Source: Mesorhizobium sp. J18 | Lineage (GTDB): Bacteria > Pseudomonadota > Alphaproteobacteria > Rhizobiales > Rhizobiaceae | DNA length: 64,000 nucleotides | Direction of reading: 5' to 3' | Assembly: GCF_007829525.1 (NCBI RefSeq) | Contig: NZ_VLJP01000034.1 | Span: 26,527 to 90,526 of the forward strand | Shown: piece by piece, positions 42,260-52,558 of the stretch | Layout of the letters: each line of letters opens with the position of its first letter | Position numbering within the stretch: the first letter of the stretch is position 1 | Translations under genes and position numbers: made by a program | Notes under the pieces: generated by a model | Databases searched by the model: none | The model's input: the letters and a program-made list of their open reading frames with translations, nothing else | What the model was told of the DNA's origin: nothing

Positions 42260-43753
42260 ATGGAAGAGCAAGTCGCGGCCTATGTCGCCCGGGAATATAA
42301 ACAACCCCTGCCTCCGCCCCCGAGCGAGGCGGGGCTGCCGGGAATTCTGCGCAAGAACCTTTTTGCCACCCCCTTTGACGCCATCGTCACCGTCGTGCTC
42401 GGCCTCTTTTCTGTATGGGCGGTGTGGAAGCTGGTCCAATGGGGGCTGACCACGGCGGTTTTCACCGGTGCGAATCGCGAGGCTTGCTTGGCAGGCGAGG
42501 GCGGTGCGGTCGGTGCATGCTGGGCCTTCGTCCGCGCCAAGTTCGGGCAGTTTGTCTACGGGCTTTACCCCATAGGCCAACGCTGGCGGGTGGACATTAC
42601 GCTCCTTTTGCTGGTCGCTCTGGTCCTGCCGTTCGCCATTCCCCGCGTGCCTTACAAGCGGCTGAACGTCATTCTGCTTGTCGTCGTCTTTCCCTTCGTC
42701 GCGCTTGTCCTGCTCACCGGCGGGCGGTTCAACATCAGCGGCGGCTGGGTAGCCTTCCTTTTTGCATTGGCAGCCTTCGTGTCGGCTGTGCTTGCGGCAG
42801 GCAATGCCGCTGCCGTTCCGCGCCTGCTGAAGGCCGCTACCGCGATGGCAGTCCTGTCGCTGGCATTTCTGCTGGCGTCCAATATTATTTCAAGCGCTCG
42901 GGTGGATCTGCTTGCATTCCGCTTTTCACTTCTGTCGTTGCTGGCGCTCCTGGCGGCGCTGGCTTCTGTCGTCGCAAGTCTGCTGTCTGTCCGGGGAACG
43001 GAGAGGACCGGGGCATGGACCATTCGCGTGCTGATACCGCCGCTCGCGGTCGCGGCCATTATCGTGCTTCTTTCCGGCGATTTCGGGCTGACCCATGTGC
43101 CCACCAATCTGTGGGGCGGACTTCTGGTGACGCTCGTCGTGGCGCTCACCGGAATCGCCGCTTCGCTGCCGCTCGGCATATTGCTGGCGCTGGGGCGACG
43201 CTCGCACCTTCCTGCGATCCGCCTGTTCTCGATCATCTTCATCGAGTTCTGGCGCGGCGTTCCGCTCATCACGGTACTTTTCATGTCGGCCTTCATGATC
43301 CCGCTTTTCCTGCCGGACGGGGTCAATTTCAACCAGCTCCTGCGCGCGCTGATCGGCGTTGCGCTGTTCTCGGCAGCCTATATGGCCGAGGTCATCCGCG
43401 GCGGCTTGCAGGCCATACCAAAGGGCCAGCACGAAGCGGCTCAGGCCCTGGGTTTGGGATACTGGCAGATGATGCGGCTGATCGTTCTGCCGCAGGCGCT
43501 GAAGCTCGTCATACCCGGCATCGTGAACACCTTCATCGGGCTCTTCAAGGATACGAGCCTCGTCTATATCATCGGCCTGGCCGATCTTCTGGGCACCGTG
43601 CGGCGCGGTTTCTCCGACCCGAACTGGATCACGCCGACCACCGCTGCGACCGGTCTCGTTTTCGCGGCCTTCGTCTACTGGGTGTTCTGCTTCAGCATGT
43701 CGCGTTATTCCATATACATGGAACGCCGGCTCGATACCGGCCACAAACGATAA
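42260..43753 (+). CDS. aapM: General L-amino acid ABC transporter, permease (expanded)
   Basis: 497 residues. C-terminal permease domain (about 282-495) carries the coupling loop [24 protein letters not shown] and ends with a Tyr-rich tail. The N-terminal part has the family's opening ([26 protein letters not shown]). Between about residues 155 and 265 there are roughly four additional hydrophobic helices rich in Ala/Leu; AapM of other rhizobia is, as I recall, near 385 residues, so this copy is about 110 longer. Nine bp after aapQ. Confidence 0.93.
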   Translation: MEEQVAAYVAREYKQPLPPPPSEAGLPGILRKNLFATPFDAIVTVVLGLFSVWAVWKLVQWGLTTAVFTGANREACLAGEGGAVGACWAFVRAKFGQFVYGLYPIGQRWRVDITLLLLVALVLPFAIPRVPYKRLNVILLVVVFPFVALVLLTGGRFNISGGWVAFLFALAAFVSAVLAAGNAAAVPRLLKAATAMAVLSLAFLLASNIISSARVDLLAFRFSLLSLLALLAALASVVASLLSVRGTERTGAWTIRVLIPPLAVAAIIVLLSGDFGLTHVPTNLWGGLLVTLVVALTGIAASLPLGILLALGRRSHLPAIRLFSIIFIEFWRGVPLITVLFMSAFMIPLFLPDGVNFNQLLRALIGVALFSAAYMAEVIRGGLQAIPKGQHEAAQALGLGYWQMMRLIVLPQALKLVIPGIVNTFIGLFKDTSLVYIIGLADLLGTVRRGFSDPNWITPTTAATGLVFAAFVYWVFCFSMSRYSIYMERRLDTGHKR

Positions 43754-43772
43754 GCCGTAGGGGATTTTGATA

Positions 43773-44576
43773 ATGGCAACCGAAAACGCCATCGACAGCA
43801 GCGAGATTCAGGTCGACCGCTCCAAGATGCAGGTCTCCTCCACCGATGTCGCGATCGAGATCCGCGACATGAACAAGTGGTATGGCGACTTTCATGTCCT
43901 CAAGGACATAAACCTCAAGGTCATGCGCGGCGAACGCATCGTCGTGTGCGGACCTTCTGGATCGGGCAAATCGACCATGATCCGCTGCATCAATCGGCTT
44001 GAGGAGCATCAGAAGGGCAAGGTGGTGGTCGATGGCATCGAGCTCACCAACGACCTGAAGAAGATCGACGAGGTGCGCCGTGAAGTCGGCATGGTCTTCC
44101 AGCACTTCAACCTATTCCCGCATCTGACGATTCTGGAAAACTGCACGCTGGCCCCGATCTGGGTGCGCAAGATACCGAAGAAGCAGGCCGAGGAAACGGC
44201 CATGCACTTTCTCCGGCGGGTCAAGATACCGGAGCAGGCGAACAAATATCCCGGCCAGCTTTCCGGCGGTCAGCAGCAGCGTGTGGCGATCGCCCGTGCG
44301 CTCTGCATGAATCCTCGCATCATGCTGTTCGACGAGCCGACATCGGCCCTCGACCCCGAGATGATCAAGGAAGTGCTGGAGACGATGGTGACGCTCGCCG
44401 AGGAAGGTATGACCATGATCTGCGTGACCCATGAAATGGGTTTCGCCCGGCAGGTGGCCAATCGCGTCATCTTCATGGATCAGGGGCAGATCGTCGAGCA
44501 GAACACGCCGGCGGAATTCTTCGACAATCCCCAGCATGAGCGGACCAAGCTCTTCCTCAGCCAGATATTGCACTGA
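43773..44576 (+). CDS. aapP: General L-amino acid ABC transporter, ATP-binding protein
   Basis: 267 residues from the ATG at 43773, preceded by TAGGGGA. Polar amino-acid type ABC ATPase: Walker [10 protein letters not shown] (about 60-68), Q-loop [10 protein letters not shown], signature LSGGQQQR, Walker [13 protein letters not shown] and switch His in VTHEMG. An N-terminal extension of about 25 residues, rich in Ser/Asp, precedes the ATPase as usual in AapP. Last gene of the operon; convergent with the FAD monooxygenase 23 bp away. Confidence 0.96.
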   Translation: MATENAIDSSEIQVDRSKMQVSSTDVAIEIRDMNKWYGDFHVLKDINLKVMRGERIVVCGPSGSGKSTMIRCINRLEEHQKGKVVVDGIELTNDLKKIDEVRREVGMVFQHFNLFPHLTILENCTLAPIWVRKIPKKQAEETAMHFLRRVKIPEQANKYPGQLSGGQQQRVAIARALCMNPRIMLFDEPTSALDPEMIKEVLETMVTLAEEGMTMICVTHEMGFARQVANRVIFMDQGQIVEQNTPAEFFDNPQHERTKLFLSQILH

Positions 44577-44599
44577 TTGACAGCAATATCTGCAAAGAT

Positions 44600-45817
44600 T
44601 CAGGAAATTTGCCGAGGTGCGGAGGCATCCCAGCCGTAGAGCCAGTCGAAATCGGACATCAGGCGTTCCTCCGATCTCAGCCGAAGCACCAGATCGCGGC
44701 TCATGGCGATCGGACCCCAGGCATGCCAGACGAAGCGGTTGAAGGCGCCTCGCCTTGCTACGCGCTTGATGCGGGGCCGGCGCAGCTTGTCGTATCGTGA
44801 CAACGCTACTGCAATGTCTCCTGGCTGACCGGAGATCTGATCGGCAAGCACTGCGGCGTCCTCGATGGCTATGGCCGCTCCCTGTGCCGCGAAGGGTGTC
44901 ATGGCATGGGCAGCATCGCCGACCAGCACCATGCCGCGCGAATCGAACCAGGCGCTTCTCCGATCGACGACGTGCAGCGGCCAGGCCGTCCAAGGCGCGG
45001 CGCCTTCCACCAACCGGGCGAGGGCAGGGGCGGCGCGCTCAAGCGCATCCTTGAGGGGAGCGGGATCGGCTTGATTGTCCCAGCCACGGGACAGCGATCC
45101 GCCCTTCGTGAAGGCGACCAGATTGATCTGGCTTCCTGCCCGGACAGGATAGGCGATGAGATGAAATCGCGGATGGAGGAAGGCGCTCACCCGGTCGGCA
45201 GGTATGGCTCCCCGCAAAGGCGTAGCGGGTAGGATCGCCCGCCAGGCCACATAACCGGTGAAACGGCTTCCGCCGGACGGGTGGATCACCCCGCGCAGGC
45301 GCGACCACACGCCATCGGCTCCGACAACCAGCGCCGCCTGTACTTGCTCTGCCGCATTTTCCTGCGGGGTGGAGACGGTAATGCCGCTATCCGTGAACGC
45401 AATCCCTTCGACGGTGGCCCCGGTCCTCAAGGCTATTGCGGGATTGGTCGCCACCTGTTCCAGGAGAGCTGCCTGAAGGTCCGCACGGTGGGCAACGAGA
45501 TAGGGTGCGCCCCAGCGCGCTTCCGCGCCAGCGCCAAGCGGCATGCGGGCGATCACCGTCAAATCCGTTGCACGCCTGAGCTCGATGGCTTCCGGTTGCA
45601 CGGCTTTCGAGCGAAATCGCGCGAGGACTCCGAGCCTGTCGAGGATGCGTGTCGCATTGGGAGAAAGCTGCAGCCCCGCGCCGACCTCTTCCAACGCCGG
45701 TGCGCGTTCGAACAGCTTGACGGGAAAACCCTTCGACGCGAATGCCAGAGCCGCGGTTAATCCGGCAATGCCTGCCCCTGCAATGATAACAGGCCGGGCA
45801 TTGGTAGCCGCTTCCAT
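44600..45817 (-). CDS. FAD-dependent monooxygenase (salicylate/3-hydroxybenzoate hydroxylase-like)
   Basis: 405 residues. Class A flavoprotein monooxygenase: FAD-binding GAGIAGL (about 13-19), the second FAD motif VGADGVWSRLRG (about 163-174) and the ribityl-binding GDAAHAMTPFAAQGAAIAIED (in parts, about 290-310). The nearest relatives are salicylate hydroxylase-like enzymes that hydroxylate aromatic acids using NADH and O2, but no aromatic-degradation genes are nearby, so substrate is open. Upstream on the same strand is the zf-CHCC gene at 17 bp. Confidence 0.88.
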   Translation of the reverse strand: MEAATNARPVIIAGAGIAGLTAALAFASKGFPVKLFERAPALEEVGAGLQLSPNATRILDRLGVLARFRSKAVQPEAIELRRATDLTVIARMPLGAGAEARWGAPYLVAHRADLQAALLEQVATNPAIALRTGATVEGIAFTDSGITVSTPQENAAEQVQAALVVGADGVWSRLRGVIHPSGGSRFTGYVAWRAILPATPLRGAIPADRVSAFLHPRFHLIAYPVRAGSQINLVAFTKGGSLSRGWDNQADPAPLKDALERAAPALARLVEGAAPWTAWPLHVVDRRSAWFDSRGMVLVGDAAHAMTPFAAQGAAIAIEDAAVLADQISGQPGDIAVALSRYDKLRRPRIKRVARRGAFNRFVWHAWGPIAMSRDLVLRLRSEERLMSDFDWLYGWDASAPRQIS

Positions 45818-45833
45818 CTGGATTTGAGTTGCG

Positions 45834-46076
45834 TCAGACGGCTTCTAGATAAAGACAGCCCTCGGGGACGGTCTCGGTCGCCTTGAGATTCGGATTGTAT
45901 TTATAGAGCGTTGAGCAATAGGGGCAGACCCGCTCGACCTCGTCGCCCATGTCCAGGAAGACATGCGGATGGTCGTTCGGGGGCAAGGCACCCATGCACA
46001 TGAATTCCTTCACGCCGATCTCGATCGAGCGATATCCCGCGCTGTTGTGGAAATGCGGTATGGTGTCTCCCGCCAT
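45834..46076 (-). CDS. Zinc-finger domain protein (zf-CHCC, NDUFS6-like)
   Basis: 80 residues from the ATG at 46076 with GGGAGA upstream; a frame to 46118 has no such signal. Zinc ligands C-x-n-H-x-n-C-x2-C are visible: Cys in FMCMG, His in DHPHVF, and CPYCSTLY. The family corresponds to the complex I accessory subunit NDUFS6 of mitochondria. Commonly found next to this type of FAD monooxygenase in Rhizobiales. Divergent from ppk. Confidence 0.88.
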   Translation of the reverse strand: MAGDTIPHFHNSAGYRSIEIGVKEFMCMGALPPNDHPHVFLDMGDEVERVCPYCSTLYKYNPNLKATETVPEGCLYLEAV

Positions 46077-46216
46077 CACTGTCTCCCGCGTGGTCGTTTG
46101 CGATTGCGTTTGGAACATAAAGGGGCTCTTTGCAAGCCTGTGATATCAAACTGTCGCAAAAGCGTGTCAGGAGCTAAAATCCAGCCGAAAGGTGCCAGGG
46201 AGCGAAACGACGCAAG

Positions 46217-48424
46217 ATGAATGAACTGAAACCGGTTCTGACCGAATTCACGGCTGCGGCAAATGCGCAGGGCGAAATCGCGCAGGGAAATCCCGACCGC
46301 TTCGTCAATCGCGAATTCTCCTGGCTGCAGTTCAACCGCCGTGTCCTCGAGCAATCGCAGAATCCCAATCATCCCCTTCTGGAGCGCGTCCGCTTCCTTT
46401 CAATCTCGGCCGACAATCTGGACGAGTTCTTCATGGTTCGCGTCGCCGGTCTTGCAGGACAGGTGAGGGCAGGGATCGCCACCAAGAGCGCGGATGGCCG
46501 CACCCCCGAAGAACAGCTCGAGCAGGTGCTGCGCGAGGTCGGACGCTTGCAGGTCGAGCAGGAACGCAGTCTTTCGCTGCTGTTCGATCTCCTGCGCAAG
46601 GAAGGAATCGAGGTCATTCGCGCCGATGCGTTGAACCGCGAGGACAAGAAATGGCTGGAAGACCATTTCCTGGAATCGATCTATCCGGTGCTCACACCCC
46701 TCTCGATCGATCCGGCGCATCCGTTCCCGTTCATACCCAATCTAGGTTTCTCCATCGCGCTGCAATTGCGCAACCTCCGCGATGGCCAGGAAATGACAGC
46801 TCTCTTGCGTCTTCCGGTGGCATTGAAGCGTTTCGTGCGGTTGCCGGACAGGAAGGCGGCCGTTCGTTTCATCCGGCTTGAGGACGTGGTCGGTATCTTT
46901 ATCGGCAAGCTTTTCCCCGGCTATGAGGTCAAAGGCTCAGGCACATTCCGTATCATCCGCGACAGCGATATCGAGGTCGAGGAAGAAGCCGAGGACTTGG
47001 TTCGACTGTTCGAGACGGCGCTGAAGCGCCGCCGCCGCGGTTCGGTTACCCGCATCGAGTTCGACAGCGAGATGCCGGAGGCCCTGCGCGATTTCGTGGC
47101 GAGCGAGCTGGAAGTTTCGGCCAGCCGCATCAGCGTGCTGAACGGCCCTCTCGCCATCAATCAGATTTCCGAAATCGTGTCTCTGCCGCGCGACGATCTG
47201 AAATTCCCGCCCTATAATCCGCGCTTTCCGGAACGCATCCGCGAACATGGCGGGGACTGCTTCGCAGCCATCCGCGAGAAAGATATCGTCGTTCACCACC
47301 CTTATGAATCATTCGATGTCGTGGTGCAGTTCCTGCGGCAGGCGACCGCTGATCCGGAAGTCGTAGCCATCAAGCAGACGCTTTACCGTACTTCCAACGA
47401 CAGTCCCATCGTGCGCGCTCTGATCGATGCCGCCGAGGCAGGCAAGTCCGTAACCGCCCTGGTCGAGCTCAAGGCCCGCTTCGACGAGGAGGCGAACATC
47501 CGCTGGGCACGTGACCTGGAGCGCGCCGGCGTGCAGGTCGTCTTCGGCTTCATAGAACTGAAGACTCACGCCAAGATGTCGCTCGTCGTCAGACGCGAGG
47601 AGGGCAAGCTGCGCAACTACGTGCATCTTGGCACCGGCAACTACCACCCGATCACCGCGCGCATTTATACGGACCTCTCCTATTTCACCGTGGATCCGGT
47701 GATCGCGCGCGATGTCGCGCAGGTATTCAATTTCATCACTGGCTATGCCGAACCGGATACCGAAATGCGGCTAGCCATCTCGCCTTTCACCTTGCGCGAT
47801 CGTCTGCTCGGCCATATCCGAGACGAGATCGAGCATGCGAAATCCGGCCGCCCAGCGCAGATCTGGATGAAAATGAACTCGCTTGTCGATCCGATTGTCA
47901 TCGATACCCTCTATGAGGCAAGCCGCGCCGGCGTGGAGATCGATCTGGTGGTGCGCGGCATATGCTGCCTGCGTCCCCAGGTGCCCGGGCTTTCGGAGAA
48001 TATCCGGGTCAAGTCCATCGTCGGCCGTTTCCTGGAGCATAGTCGCATCTATTGCTTCGGTAACGGCCATGGCCTGCCTTCGGACGAGGCAATCGTCTAC
48101 ATCTCGTCGGCGGACATCATGCCGCGCAATCTCGATCGGCGCGTCGAGGCGATGGTGCCGATCACGAACGCCACTGTGCATGAACAGGTGCTGGGCCAGA
48201 TCATGCTCGGAAATATCATGGACAACCAGCAGAGTTTCGAAGTATTGCCGGACGGAACTTCGCGGCGCATGCTGCCGGAGGAAGGTGAGGAACCGTTCAA
48301 CGCGCAGGAATATTTCATGACCAATCCCAGCCTCTCAGGCCGTGGGCATGCCCTGAAGTCCCATGCGCCGAAGCGGATCGCCGCCTACAAGCGGCGCAAG
48401 AAGGCGACTGCTGGCACCGGCTAA
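46217..48424 (+). CDS. ppk: Polyphosphate kinase
   Basis: 735 residues, the usual PPK1 length. Reversibly makes long-chain polyphosphate from ATP. Opening [16 protein letters not shown] is typical. The autophosphorylated His lies in [16 protein letters not shown] (about 452), the second His in [13 protein letters not shown] (about 609), and HLGTGNYHP is present. Together with ppx downstream (5 bp), it controls phosphate reserves. A Lys/Arg-rich C-terminus follows. Confidence 0.97.
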   Translation: MNELKPVLTEFTAAANAQGEIAQGNPDRFVNREFSWLQFNRRVLEQSQNPNHPLLERVRFLSISADNLDEFFMVRVAGLAGQVRAGIATKSADGRTPEEQLEQVLREVGRLQVEQERSLSLLFDLLRKEGIEVIRADALNREDKKWLEDHFLESIYPVLTPLSIDPAHPFPFIPNLGFSIALQLRNLRDGQEMTALLRLPVALKRFVRLPDRKAAVRFIRLEDVVGIFIGKLFPGYEVKGSGTFRIIRDSDIEVEEEAEDLVRLFETALKRRRRGSVTRIEFDSEMPEALRDFVASELEVSASRISVLNGPLAINQISEIVSLPRDDLKFPPYNPRFPERIREHGGDCFAAIREKDIVVHHPYESFDVVVQFLRQATADPEVVAIKQTLYRTSNDSPIVRALIDAAEAGKSVTALVELKARFDEEANIRWARDLERAGVQVVFGFIELKTHAKMSLVVRREEGKLRNYVHLGTGNYHPITARIYTDLSYFTVDPVIARDVAQVFNFITGYAEPDTEMRLAISPFTLRDRLLGHIRDEIEHAKSGRPAQIWMKMNSLVDPIVIDTLYEASRAGVEIDLVVRGICCLRPQVPGLSENIRVKSIVGRFLEHSRIYCFGNGHGLPSDEAIVYISSADIMPRNLDRRVEAMVPITNATVHEQVLGQIMLGNIMDNQQSFEVLPDGTSRRMLPEEGEEPFNAQEYFMTNPSLSGRGHALKSHAPKRIAAYKRRKKATAGTG

Positions 48425-48429
48425 TACAA

Positions 48430-49950
48430 GTGACAATCTCGGCGTCTCAAGGACGACTTCAGGATCGGCGGCCTGTCTCGGTCATCGATATAGGGTCGAA
48501 TTCTATCCGTCTGGTGATCTATGAGGGCGTGGCGCGCTCTCCCACCGTGTTGTTCAATGAAAAGATGCTCGCCGGTCTTGGGCGCGGCATCGTAACCACC
48601 GGCAAGCTCGATCCCGATGGCGTGCGCCGTGCCGTCGAGGAATTCCGCCGGTTCCGTGCGCTTTCCGAGCAGGCGGGAGCCAAATCGCTTGACGTGCTTG
48701 CAACTGCGGCGGCGCGAGATGCTGAAAACGGCCCCGATTTCATTCATCGCGCCGAAGAGATTCTCGGCACCAGGATCCGAGTCCTGTCGGGACGGGAGGA
48801 AGCAGGCTATTCCGCCCTTGGTGTCATTTCCGGCTTTTACCGAGCGGACGGCATTGTCGGAGACCTGGGCGGCGGCAGCCTCGAACTCGTTGACGTCAAG
48901 GATCAGCATATCGGCGATGGCATCACGCTGCCGCTCGGCGGCCTGCGCCTGCAGGACATGGCAAAAGGATCACTTTCCGAGGCGGCGGCCATCGCCCGAA
49001 AGGAGCTGTCCCGCGCGGGCTGGCTGAAGGAAGGCAAAGGACGGCCTTTCTATTGCGTGGGCGGTACCTGGCGAAACCTCGCCAGGCTCCACATGATGGT
49101 GACAGACTATCCGCTGAGCGTCATGCACCATTATGAACTCGATATCGCGAGTTCGGCGGCTTTCCTGAAACAGGTCGCGAAGGGCGATATCGACAAGCTG
49201 GAAGGCATCGGCCGGATATCCAAGAGCCGCCGTGCCCTACTTCCCTATGGCGCGGTCGTGTTGCAGGAAATCATCGCCGCCATGAAACCGTCCAAGCTGC
49301 TCGTTTCGGCGCTCGGCGTGCGCGAGGGGTTTCTCTATTCGCTGCTTTCGGAGGAAGATCGCGGGGTAGACCCGCTGATTTCGGCGGCTGAGGAACTGGC
49401 CCTGCTGCGCTCTCGCTCCGTCACTCATGCTCACGAACTGGCGGAGTGGAGTGGTACCTTCTTTGAGGCGCTCGGCATCGAGGAGACGGAGGACGATGCC
49501 CGCTACCGCCGCGCCGCCTGTCTGCTCGCAGATATCGGCTGGCGCGCCCATCCGGAATATCGAGGCACGCAGTCGCTTAACATCATTGCTCATGCCTCCT
49601 TCATAGGCATCGACCATCCTGGCCGCGCCTTCATCGCGCTCGCCAACCTGTTCCGTCATGAAGGGCTCTTCGCCAACGACCTCTCGCCCGAAATGCGCCG
49701 GCTGGCAACCCCGCATTATGTCGAGCGCGCACGCCTGCTGGGCGGTCTTTTGCGCGTCGTCTATCTGCTTACAGCTTCGATGCCGGGCATCATCCCACAG
49801 CTGAAATGGCGGGAAGACCCGGACGGTTCGCTGACCCTGCTTGTACCGAAATCCCATGCGGCCCTGATGGGTGAGCGGCCGCATGGCCGCATGGCGCAGC
49901 TTGCCAAAGTGGCAGGGCGGGAACTTGCGCTGGCTGTGGCGGACGGCTGA
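48430..49950 (+). CDS. ppx: Exopolyphosphatase (Ppx/GppA family)
   Basis: 506 residues from a GTG start 5 bp after ppk, so cotranscribed. Actin-like ATPase fold: phosphate-1 VIDIGSNSIRLVIYE (about 18-32) and phosphate-2 GDLGGGSLELVDV (about 140-152). The C-terminal half is the HD-like extension of long Ppx enzymes. Degrades polyphosphate or pppGpp. The stop (49948-49950) abuts the stop of rnd on the other strand. Confidence 0.95.
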   Translation: MTISASQGRLQDRRPVSVIDIGSNSIRLVIYEGVARSPTVLFNEKMLAGLGRGIVTTGKLDPDGVRRAVEEFRRFRALSEQAGAKSLDVLATAAARDAENGPDFIHRAEEILGTRIRVLSGREEAGYSALGVISGFYRADGIVGDLGGGSLELVDVKDQHIGDGITLPLGGLRLQDMAKGSLSEAAAIARKELSRAGWLKEGKGRPFYCVGGTWRNLARLHMMVTDYPLSVMHHYELDIASSAAFLKQVAKGDIDKLEGIGRISKSRRALLPYGAVVLQEIIAAMKPSKLLVSALGVREGFLYSLLSEEDRGVDPLISAAEELALLRSRSVTHAHELAEWSGTFFEALGIEETEDDARYRRAACLLADIGWRAHPEYRGTQSLNIIAHASFIGIDHPGRAFIALANLFRHEGLFANDLSPEMRRLATPHYVERARLLGGLLRVVYLLTASMPGIIPQLKWREDPDGSLTLLVPKSHAALMGERPHGRMAQLAKVAGRELALAVADG

Positions 49951-51129
49951 TCACTCCGCCGCGTTGGGCAGGTTCTCGCTAAGCGGGAAGATCTGGATCC
50001 TGCGTTTGTGGAACTTGAGGGCTATCTCGCCGCGCACCAGTTCCAGCGCCTTTTCGCCGAAGACTTCGCGCCGCCAGCCTGTCATCGCTGGCACTTGCGC
50101 ATTCTCGCCCTCAGCCGCAATCCTGTCGATGTCGTCGCTCGAGGCGAGCATTTTCGGCGCCACACCCTGCTTTTCAGCCACCAGCTTGAGCAGCACCTTC
50201 AAAAGCTCGGCGGCTGCGCTCGTCCCCTCGGGCATCTGCGCGGGGCGGGGCAGGGGAGGCAGCTCTTCCTTGGGGATGGCCAGTGCCCTGTTGACTGCTT
50301 CCAGCATGGATGCCGCCGTTGCCGAACGCTCCCAGCCCTTGGGAATGGAGCGAAGCCGGGCGAGCGCCTGCTGATCGCGTGGCTGCTGCTGAGCGACCTC
50401 GTAGATGGCATCGTCCTTGATGACGCGGCCGCGCGGTACATTGCGTTCGCGTGCCTCACGCTCGCGCCATGCCGCCACATGCTGGAGCACAGCAAGTTCG
50501 ATCGGCTTGCGCACCCGCATCTTCAGCCGCTTCCAGGCGTCGTCCGGATGTGGGTCGTAGGTCTCGCGCGCCGTCAGCACGTTCATTTCCTCGGTGAGCC
50601 AATGAGCGCGATCCTCGCGCTCGAGCTCTTCCCGCAGGTAAAGATAGATGTCTATCAAATGAGTGACATCCGCCAGGGCATATTCCAGCTGCTTTTCCGA
50701 CAGGGGACGATGCCGCCAGTCGGTGAAGCGGGATGACTTGTCGATGCGGTTGCCGGTCACCTTCTGGACGAGCTGGTCGTAGGAGACGCTGTCGCCGAAG
50801 CCGCATACCATGGCGGCAACCTGGGTATCGAAGACCGGGTGCGGAATAAGGCCGCCGAGATGGAAGATGATTTCAATATCCTGCCGGGCCGCGTGGAAAA
50901 CCTTCGTGACGGTCTCGTCGCGCATGAGATCGAAGAAGGGAGCGAGATCCATGCCGTCGGCCAGCGGATCGACGAGCGCCGTGACCCCGGGCGCTGCCAT
51001 CTGGATCAGGCAAAGCTCCGGCCAGAACGTCGTCTCGCGGATAAATTCGGTATCGACGGTGACGAAATTGGATTTTGCAAGTTCAGCCGTAACGGCTTCG
51101 AGTTCTTTTCGTGTTTTTATCAGTTCCAT
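49951..51129 (-). CDS. rnd: Ribonuclease D
   Basis: 392 residues. 3'-5' exonuclease of the DEDD family acting in tRNA and other RNA 3'-end processing. Exo I FVTVDTEFIRETTFW (about 22-36) supplies D and E; Exo II FHAARQDIEIIF gives the second D; Exo III has the YALADVTHLIDIYL Tyr/Asp. Two HRDC-like helical domains follow. AAGAGA precedes the ATG at 51129. Tail-to-tail with ppx with no spacer. Confidence 0.95.
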   Translation of the reverse strand: MELIKTRKELEAVTAELAKSNFVTVDTEFIRETTFWPELCLIQMAAPGVTALVDPLADGMDLAPFFDLMRDETVTKVFHAARQDIEIIFHLGGLIPHPVFDTQVAAMVCGFGDSVSYDQLVQKVTGNRIDKSSRFTDWRHRPLSEKQLEYALADVTHLIDIYLYLREELEREDRAHWLTEEMNVLTARETYDPHPDDAWKRLKMRVRKPIELAVLQHVAAWREREARERNVPRGRVIKDDAIYEVAQQQPRDQQALARLRSIPKGWERSATAASMLEAVNRALAIPKEELPPLPRPAQMPEGTSAAAELLKVLLKLVAEKQGVAPKMLASSDDIDRIAAEGENAQVPAMTGWRREVFGEKALELVRGEIALKFHKRRIQIFPLSENLPNAAE

Positions 51130-51179
51130 AGGGTCTCTTTAGAGGCTTTCCCTTTTGGAGAGAAGAGCACATAGAAGCT

Positions 51180-52409
51180 TCACTTCCGCTCCTTGCCGCG
51201 GCGGGCCAGCCGCACGAAAACGGGAGATGTGCGCAGCAATGCGATGAACCGTCCGCGTTCCGCGGCCGGCACAGCCGGTCGGGCGCGCATTCGATAAAGC
51301 GTGATGATAATGAAGACGGCGTAAATCACCGCTGTGAAGCTGAACAGCGCGGGCGGTCCGAAGCGTTCCATCAGATAGGACGAGGCGAGCGGGCCGATGA
51401 TTGCCCCGACGGAGTAGAAAAACATCAGGCCAGCGGCAACCTGCACGAATTCACCGCTTTTGGCGTAGTCATTGGCATGCGCTGCGGACAGCGAGTAGAG
51501 CGGCATGGCGAAGGAGCCGAACAGGAAGACCCAGAGGAAATTCGACAGCGCGCCGCTGCCTGCGAGAAAAACGATGGCGAGCGCGGAGGCCATGGCGGCA
51601 CCGGTCGAAATAAGCAGCACATAGCGCCGGTCCCAACGGTCCGACAGGGCGCCGAGCGGATATTGCATGATCGCTCCGCCAATGATGCCGGCGCTTATGA
51701 AAGTCGCGATATCGGCTACCGAAAGTCCGATTTCCTCGGCATAGACAGGCCCGACAATGCGGAAGGCGCCGTTTGTCGTGCCAATGGCGATGCAGCCAAT
51801 CGAGGCAAGCGGCGAGATGCGCCACACGCTCGCCAGATCCAGACGGAACTCGTCGGGCGGCTTCGGATTGGAGCGGTCGCCCATCGAAACAGGCACCAAT
51901 GATAGCGTTATCATGATCGCCATCACGGCGAAGATCGTGAAGCCTTCCGGCCCGAAAACCGGGACGAGATATTGCGAGCCCGTCACGGAAGTGATGTCGA
52001 TGATGCGGTATATCGCAAGCACCCGCGCCCGGTCGGTATTCGATGCGCCGGAATTGAGCCAGCTTTCCATGACGGTAAAGAGCCCGGAAAAGCAGAACCC
52101 GGTCAGGAAGCGGATGATCAGCCACATGATCGGGTCGATCACCAGAACCAGCAGCAGGGTGCCCGAAGCTGCAAGTGCGGCAAGAGAGGCGAAGGCGCGG
52201 ATATGGCCGATCGAGCGGATCAGTTGAGTGATGTAGAGGCAGCCAAGCAGAAAGCCGCCAAAATAGGCCGTGCCCATCAGGCCGATCAGGGCAGGGGAAA
52301 ATCCTTCCAGTCCGCCGCGCAATGCCACCAGGGTTGCCTGAAGCCCGTTCCCGCCAAGGAGGATGCCGGCTGCGATCAGGAGAGGGACAAGCGGACGGAG
52401 GCTCGACAT
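51180..52409 (-). CDS. MFS transporter (YcaD-like)
   Basis: 409 residues, twelve predicted helices. The opening LVPLLIAAGILLGGNGLQATLVALRG with a GTAYFGGFLLGC helix and PLGALSDRWDRRYVLL (motif A of the second half) is the YcaD-type branch of the major facilitator superfamily. A basic C-terminal tail ends RRGKERK. Substrate unknown. It diverges from the TetR gene over 149 bp that contains the palindromic operator, so it may be regulated by it. Confidence 0.88.
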   Translation of the reverse strand: MSSLRPLVPLLIAAGILLGGNGLQATLVALRGGLEGFSPALIGLMGTAYFGGFLLGCLYITQLIRSIGHIRAFASLAALAASGTLLLVLVIDPIMWLIIRFLTGFCFSGLFTVMESWLNSGASNTDRARVLAIYRIIDITSVTGSQYLVPVFGPEGFTIFAVMAIMITLSLVPVSMGDRSNPKPPDEFRLDLASVWRISPLASIGCIAIGTTNGAFRIVGPVYAEEIGLSVADIATFISAGIIGGAIMQYPLGALSDRWDRRYVLLISTGAAMASALAIVFLAGSGALSNFLWVFLFGSFAMPLYSLSAAHANDYAKSGEFVQVAAGLMFFYSVGAIIGPLASSYLMERFGPPALFSFTAVIYAVFIIITLYRMRARPAVPAAERGRFIALLRTSPVFVRLARRGKERK

Positions 52410-52523
52410 GAAAAATGGGCAGGTCCCCGGCGGAATCGCTTCCTTCTATAGAGGCCTTTTCTCGATGCGCCATGAGCCAACTCGCGGCGGTGATGGTCCC
52501 AGTTTGTTTGCGAGGATTGTATA

Positions 52524-52552
52524 TTGACATTTGAATTGAATTCAATTCAATA
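52524..52552 (+). promoter_or_regulatory. Predicted promoter with perfect 20-bp palindromic operator
   Basis: TTGACA at 52524-52529 is followed at once by TTGAATTGAATTCAATTCAA (52531-52550), identical to its reverse complement. With 17-bp spacing, the -10 box would overlap its end (52547-52552). A TetR dimer bound here would block RNA polymerase. The start codon of the TetR gene is only 7 bases further. Confidence 0.75.
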
Positions 52553-52558
52553 TGCCAT

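Noticed and set aside
42415-43770. 451-codon frame in another frame of aapM
   Set aside because: The aapM frame has the permease motifs and a proper position in the aap operon; the other frame is Arg/Ser-rich with no motif.
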